From assembly GCA_018267135.1 (NCBI GenBank), contig JAFDZA010000021.1:1-45197 (forward strand): 45,197 nucleotides of DNA, given 5' to 3'. Origin of the DNA: Bacteroidota bacterium. GTDB lineage: Bacteria; Bacteroidota; Bacteroidia; Cytophagales; Cyclobacteriaceae. The position numbers and the translations under genes were made by a program. Position 1 is the first letter of the stretch; the number at the start of each line of letters is the position of its first letter. Below are positions 41,564-45,197 of the stretch, piece by piece. The notes beneath the pieces are model-generated. The model did not search any database. It was given only the letters and a program-made list of their open reading frames with translations, and was not told the origin of the DNA.

Positions 41564-41677
41564 CAAAAAAATAATTTAAGTAAAAAGGATTTCTGGCCAA
41601 CAGACTATATACCCGATAACCGGCCATCCAACTGTTTTAACTGTCGTTAAAGCAAAAGATGTACCCATTTGCATCAT

Positions 41678-41712
41678 AAAAAAGGCCTGCCTGTGGCAAG
41701 CCCATTTTTTAA
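41678..41712 (-). terminator. Intrinsic terminator after lpd
   Basis: Stem 41684-41691 (GGCCTGCC) / 41695-41702 (GGCAAGCC, one G-U pair), 3-base loop, with A/T runs on both sides so that it can stop transcription from either direction; it lies just below the lpd stop. Confidence 0.75.
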
Positions 41713-41729
41713 TAAGCACTGATTAAAAA

Positions 41730-43121
41730 TCAGAGATGAATCACTTCGCCATACGCGGCAGCCGTTGCTTCCATAACGGCCTCGCTCATGGTGGGGTGCG
41801 GGTGTACTGTTTTTATTATTTCGTGCCCTGTGGTTTCAAGTTTGCGGGCAGCTACCGCTTCGGCAATCATCTCGGTAACATTGGCACCGATAAAGTGAGC
41901 GCCTAACCATTCGCCATATTTTGCATCAAAAATTACTTTTACAAACCCATCGGCTGCCCCGGCTGCCTTTGCTTTGCCCGATGCTGTAAACGGAAATTTG
42001 CCTACTTTAATTTGGTAGCCGGCTTTTTTCGCAGCCTCTTCGGTATATCCCACCGAAGCAATTTCAGGCGAACAATAAGTGCAGCCCGGTATGTTGTTGT
42101 AGTTGAGTGGTTCAGGGTTTTGCCCGGCTATTTTTTCCACACAAATAATCCCTTCGGCCGAGGCTACGTGTGCCAAGGCAGGGCCGGGAGTAATATCACC
42201 AATGGCATACACGCCCGGTACGTTGGTTTTGTAAAACGGATCTACTACTATTTTCCCTTTTTCCGTTTTTACCCCAACTTCCTCTAAACCAATTCCTTCC
42301 AGGTTAGTGGCAATCCCCACGGCTGAAAGAACAATGTCCGATTCTATTTTAATTTCTCCGGCAGGTGTTTTTACGGTTGCCACACAGCCCTTGCCTTTGG
42401 TATCTACGGCCGTTACCTCAGAATTGGTGTAGATGGTTATTCCATTCTTTTTAAACGACTTCTCTAACTGCTTGGAAACTTCTTCGTCTTCTACCGGCAC
42501 AAGGCGCGGTAAAAACTCTACAATGGTTACTTCAGTACCCATGGTGCTGTAGAAATAGGCAAACTCTACACCAATGGCCCCGGAGCCTACTACCAATAAT
42601 TTTTTTGGTCGTTCGGGCAAAATCAATGCTTCGCGGTAGCCAATAATTTTTTTGCCGTCTATTTTTAGGGCCGGCAATTCGCGCGAGCGTGCTCCGGTAG
42701 CTAAAATAATATGTTTTGCTTCGTAGATTGTTTTTTTACCAGCGGCATCGGTTACTTCTACCTTGCCTCCTTTTTTTAGAACCCCGGTGCCTGCCAAGTG
42801 TTCTATTTTATTTTTTTTGAACAGAAATTGTATTCCCTTGCTCATGCCGTTGGCAACGTCACGACTCCTCTTTATAACCCCGGCAAAATCAACCGATGCT
42901 TCTTTTACATCAATACCGTAGTCTTTGGCATGTTGAATATATTCAAAGACATTGGCACTCTTCAATAAAGCCTTCGTAGGGATACAGCCCCAGTTCAAGC
43001 AAATACCTCCCAACTCGGCCTTCTCCACCACTCCTACTTTCATTCCTAATTGCGAAGCACGAATAGCGGCTACATACCCACCCGGGCCGGAGCCGATAAC
43101 AATCAGATCATAGTTTGCCAT
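41730..43121 (-). CDS. lpdA: Dihydrolipoyl dehydrogenase (E3)
   Basis: The 463-residue flavoenzyme reoxidises lipoyl groups of the pyruvate and 2-oxoglutarate dehydrogenase complexes. FAD-binding IGSGPGGYVAA, the redox disulfide GGICLNWGCIPTK (Cys41/Cys46), an NAD motif VVGSGAIGVEFA, and the C-terminal HPHPTMSE with the catalytic His are all present. The E1 and E2 genes are not in this window. It has a terminator downstream and stands alone. Confidence 0.95.
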   Translation of the reverse strand: MANYDLIVIGSGPGGYVAAIRASQLGMKVGVVEKAELGGICLNWGCIPTKALLKSANVFEYIQHAKDYGIDVKEASVDFAGVIKRSRDVANGMSKGIQFLFKKNKIEHLAGTGVLKKGGKVEVTDAAGKKTIYEAKHIILATGARSRELPALKIDGKKIIGYREALILPERPKKLLVVGSGAIGVEFAYFYSTMGTEVTIVEFLPRLVPVEDEEVSKQLEKSFKKNGITIYTNSEVTAVDTKGKGCVATVKTPAGEIKIESDIVLSAVGIATNLEGIGLEEVGVKTEKGKIVVDPFYKTNVPGVYAIGDITPGPALAHVASAEGIICVEKIAGQNPEPLNYNNIPGCTYCSPEIASVGYTEEAAKKAGYQIKVGKFPFTASGKAKAAGAADGFVKVIFDAKYGEWLGAHFIGANVTEMIAEAVAARKLETTGHEIIKTVHPHPTMSEAVMEATAAAYGEVIHL

Positions 43122-43233
43122 GACTTATCTTAGATTTTAGATTTACGATTTACGAAAATTAAAGCGGAAAATTAATTCAATTATTTGGATGAGAAAAAAA
43201 GATTAGTTTAGCACAATATTGTTTGCTTTTTTT

Positions 43234-43350
43234 ATGTGTTTAAAGGATACCATTTCGCTTCTGACCGGCTATGTGGCCGGAATCATTGGCACTGATCTCC
43301 CTCTGCTAACCACGACTGTTCTACTTGAAATCAATCCATTGAAAATATGA
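43234..43350 (+). CDS. Possible 38-residue hydrophobic ORF coupled to fabG
   Basis: ATG 43234 opens 38 codons ending in TGA at 43348-43350, which overlaps the fabG ATG (43347) as ATGA. The product (MCLKDTISLLTGYVAGIIGT then DLPLLTTTVLLEINPLKI) is mostly hydrophobic. The ORF is richer in GC than the A/T-rich bases before it and uses the same codons as nearby genes, which suggests coding or recent coding. No homolog is recognised. It may be a leader peptide, a small membrane protein or chance. Confidence 0.35.
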   Translation: MCLKDTISLLTGYVAGIIGTDLPLLTTTVLLEINPLKI

Positions 43351-44093
43351 AGCTATTGCAAAATAAAACCGCTCTTATTACCGGTGCCAGCAAGGGAATT
43401 GGCCGGAGCATCGCCTTAAAATTTGCCGAGCACGGTGCCAATGTGGCTTTCACTTATCTTTCCAGCGTAGAACAAGGACAAGCTCTCGAAGCCGAACTGG
43501 CATCGAAGGGTGTGAAGGCCAAAGGCTACCGTTCTGATGCTTCTGATTTTACCCAGGCCGATAAATTGATTAATGATGTGGTGGCCGAATTTGGTTCGCT
43601 TGATATCTTAATTAACAATGCCGGTATAACGATGGATAATCTGCTGCTGCGCATGAACGAGGAGGCTTGGGATAAAATTATGAACGTCAATTTAAAATCG
43701 TGCTTCAATACCGTGAAGGCCGCCACCAAACCCATGATGAAACAAAAGAGCGGCTCCATTATTAACATGACTTCGGTCGTAGGCCTGAAAGGTAATGCAG
43801 GGCAGGCAAACTATGCTGCTTCTAAAGCGGGCATCATCGGGTTTACCAAATCGGTAGCGTTGGAGTTGGGCTCGCGCGGTATCCGGGCCAATGCCATTGC
43901 CCCGGGTTTTATAGAAACTGAAATGACGGGCAAGCTCGATGAAAAAACTGTGCAGAGTTGGCGCGATGCGATTCCGCTCAAACGCGGAGGGAAACCAGAA
44001 GATGTGGCCGATGCTTGTGTATTCCTTGCCTCCGGTATGTCATCGTATATTACCGGGCAGGTTATTCAGGTGGATGGAGGTATGCTCACCTAA
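43347..44093 (+). CDS. fabG: 3-oxoacyl-[acyl-carrier-protein] reductase
   Basis: The 248-residue short-chain dehydrogenase reduces beta-ketoacyl-ACP in fatty-acid elongation. It has TGASKGIGRSIALKFAEHGA, NNAG, the catalytic triad Ser in NMTSVVG with Tyr and Lys in YAASKAG, and the FabG tail DVADACVFLASGMSSYITGQVIQVDGG. FabG paralogs are numerous, so the particular role is not certain. A 38-codon ORF overlaps its start. Confidence 0.9.
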   Translation: MKLLQNKTALITGASKGIGRSIALKFAEHGANVAFTYLSSVEQGQALEAELASKGVKAKGYRSDASDFTQADKLINDVVAEFGSLDILINNAGITMDNLLLRMNEEAWDKIMNVNLKSCFNTVKAATKPMMKQKSGSIINMTSVVGLKGNAGQANYAASKAGIIGFTKSVALELGSRGIRANAIAPGFIETEMTGKLDEKTVQSWRDAIPLKRGGKPEDVADACVFLASGMSSYITGQVIQVDGGMLT

Positions 44094-44158
44094 ATAATAG
44101 GCTCCATCTATTTCGCCTATCCTTCAGATTCGTTTAATTTGTTTCACTTTTCAAAAAA

Positions 44159-45025
44159 TTGAATTCTTTTATTGGCACGGTAACACCTGTACAGGTAGAT
44201 CAGTTAATACTAGCTGCTTTCGACAGCCGTGTAAGCAATTTACCTAAGAGTATTAACCTAGCCGAAGAAGCGCTTCAAAAAGCTATATCTATTCATTACG
44301 TTTCGGCTGAAGCCGCCATCCGCAACCAGCTTTCTCTTTTTTATTTCATTCAATGTGATTTTGAAAAATCGCTCGCTTATGCCCATGAAGCCTTAGCTTT
44401 TTATGAACAGGAAAATGATCGGAAAGGAATTGCGCTGGCTAAGTACAACATTGGCAGCACGCATTATCGCACCGAAAATTTTTCTAAAGGGTTATCCTTC
44501 ATGCTGCAAAGCCTAAAAATTTTTGAAGAGCTGAGCGATCTGCACAACATGGCGAGAGTACTGAAATCGGTCGGCACGATTTATGAATATTTTCAGGATT
44601 ACAGTAATGCCGAACAAATGTACTGGCGATGTGTGGAAACCAGCCGTAAAATCAATGACTTCAATTCAGAATCGAATGCTTATAACCCGCTTTCGGGGTT
44701 GTATCTGAAGCAAGGTAAAATTGAGGATGCCCATACGTTGGTTGAAACCTCCATTTCCCTTAAAGAAAAAACAGGCGATACCCGCGGATTGGCTTTTTCT
44801 ATTTATGCACGCTCAAAAGTATTTTTGGCTCAGGAAAAGTACAAAGAAGCTGAAGTAGATCTGCTGAGAAGTATAACACTCCATCAGCAATCGGGCGATC
44901 AGTTGGGGCTATGCATGGCATACAACAAGTTAGGGCAACTGTATGTAAAGGTGAATGATTACCTCTTGGCTCACGATTATTTACATAAAGCATTAGAGAA
45001 GTCGAAGCAGTTTAAAATTTTCTAA
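44159..45025 (+). CDS. TPR-repeat protein, probably interrupted by an IS30-like element
   Basis: The 288-residue product (TTG start, MNSFIGTVTPVQVDQLILAAF) is made of 36- to 40-residue TPR-like repeats of the adenylate-cyclase/sensor type (ALAFYEQENDRKGIALAKYNIGSTHYRTENF, AKYNIG and AYNPLSGLYLKQGK blocks). Such Bacteroidota repeat blocks normally continue into a catalytic or signalling domain, which is absent here: the frame stops at 45023-45025, just before the inferred IS30-family element. It is therefore probably the 5' part of a longer gene cut by the insertion. No signal peptide. Confidence 0.65.
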   Translation: MNSFIGTVTPVQVDQLILAAFDSRVSNLPKSINLAEEALQKAISIHYVSAEAAIRNQLSLFYFIQCDFEKSLAYAHEALAFYEQENDRKGIALAKYNIGSTHYRTENFSKGLSFMLQSLKIFEELSDLHNMARVLKSVGTIYEYFQDYSNAEQMYWRCVETSRKINDFNSESNAYNPLSGLYLKQGKIEDAHTLVETSISLKEKTGDTRGLAFSIYARSKVFLAQEKYKEAEVDLLRSITLHQQSGDQLGLCMAYNKLGQLYVKVNDYLLAHDYLHKALEKSKQFKIF

Positions 45026-45197
45026 GTTCAACTAATAAGTGCAACACAAGAGGTTGAAAGAAGGGAAGATTTTTCCTCCCTTCAATTGACCGAAGTTAAT
45101 TAAACTTGTGTTGCGATGACAAATTATAAACAACTGGGTCAAGAGCAAAGGTATGTAATTGACCGCCTATTAATGCAAGGAAAAAGCCAGAGCGAAA
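45026..45197 (+). mobile_element. IS30-family insertion sequence, left end
   Basis: The inverted arms GCAACACAAG (45041-45050) and CTTGTGTTGC (45105-45114) frame a leader just before a transposase start. The exact left tip of the element is not clear; it probably lies between 45026 and 45041. The body runs out of the window. Confidence 0.65.
45116..45197 (+). CDS. IS30-family transposase, N-terminal fragment (partial)
   Basis: ATG 45116 opens MTNYKQLGQEQRYVIDRLLM followed by QGKSQSE, the N-terminal helix-turn-helix start of IS30-type transposases (consensus YKQLTQEQRYQI..L...G.SQ.EIA). The frame is open at the window edge, so only 27 codons are visible. The catalytic DDE domain lies outside. 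Confidence 0.8.
   Translation, partial: MTNYKQLGQEQRYVIDRLLMQGKSQSE

Overview
The window looks like a chromosomal segment of a Bacteroidota bacterium, most likely Cytophagales (Cyclobacteriaceae-like). Reasons: several genes are preceded by a Bacteroidota-type -7 box (TAnnTTTG) rather than a sigma70 -10 box; ribosome binding sites are weak; and the protein set is typical of that group (NamZ/DUF1343 exo-muramidase, SPOR-OmpA protein, very large TPR proteins, heptose-nucleotide genes, LolE-like permease, small Cys-rich MRYCKECGIRH-type protein). Assignment below phylum level is inference. No rRNA, tRNA or CRISPR array was seen.

Region 1 (1-5351) is a mobile, decaying island. It starts with the repeated end of an IS21-like element and ends with an inverted copy of the same end that also cuts an IS3-family transposase remnant. 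In between lie a 5'-truncated osmC, a yjdJ-type acetyltransferase pseudogene with two in-frame stops, an intact yjdI-type ferredoxin-like gene, a small conserved gene, a CopB-type (CPH) P-type ATPase, two long inverted repeats that resemble gene-cassette boundaries, and a secreted serine hydrolase.

Region 2 (5400-15040) is backbone. It holds a small lipoprotein, a penicillin acylase family protein, a DUF-type metallopeptidase, a PhoB-like response regulator, a GH1 glycosidase, a convergent glycosyltransferase/LpxH-like pair, the PhoR-like kinase (separated from its regulator by about 3.2 kb) and an RluA-type pseudouridine synthase.

Region 3 (15041-19600) is the translation block rplM-rpsI and rpsB-tsf, with a textbook Bacteroidota promoter before rplM and a possible attenuator between rpsB and tsf. 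A 59-residue secreted Lys/Glu-rich peptide and glutamate dehydrogenase follow.

Region 4 (19663-29049) contains psd, a GT87 mannosyltransferase-like protein, a polyprenyl-phosphate mannosyltransferase, a LolE/FtsX permease divergent from an overlapping namZ-nth-fmt operon, a MATE exporter and a GT2 glycosyltransferase.

Region 5 (29067-32559) is a compact heptose-nucleotide operon. Three genes carry the four sugar enzymes of the GDP-D-glycero-alpha-D-manno-heptose route. The first gene fuses a nucleotidyltransferase, a GmhB-like phosphatase and an extra uridine-kinase-like P-loop domain of unknown role.

Region 6 (32671-45197) has a SPOR-OmpA envelope protein, a deoC-aldehyde dehydrogenase-acylphosphatase operon, a small secreted conserved protein, a nuclease-fold protein lacking both catalytic arginines, a giant TPR protein, a pair of tandem paralogous 38/39-residue membrane peptides, lpd, fabG (with a coupled upstream mini-ORF) and a TPR protein running into an IS30-family element at the window edge.
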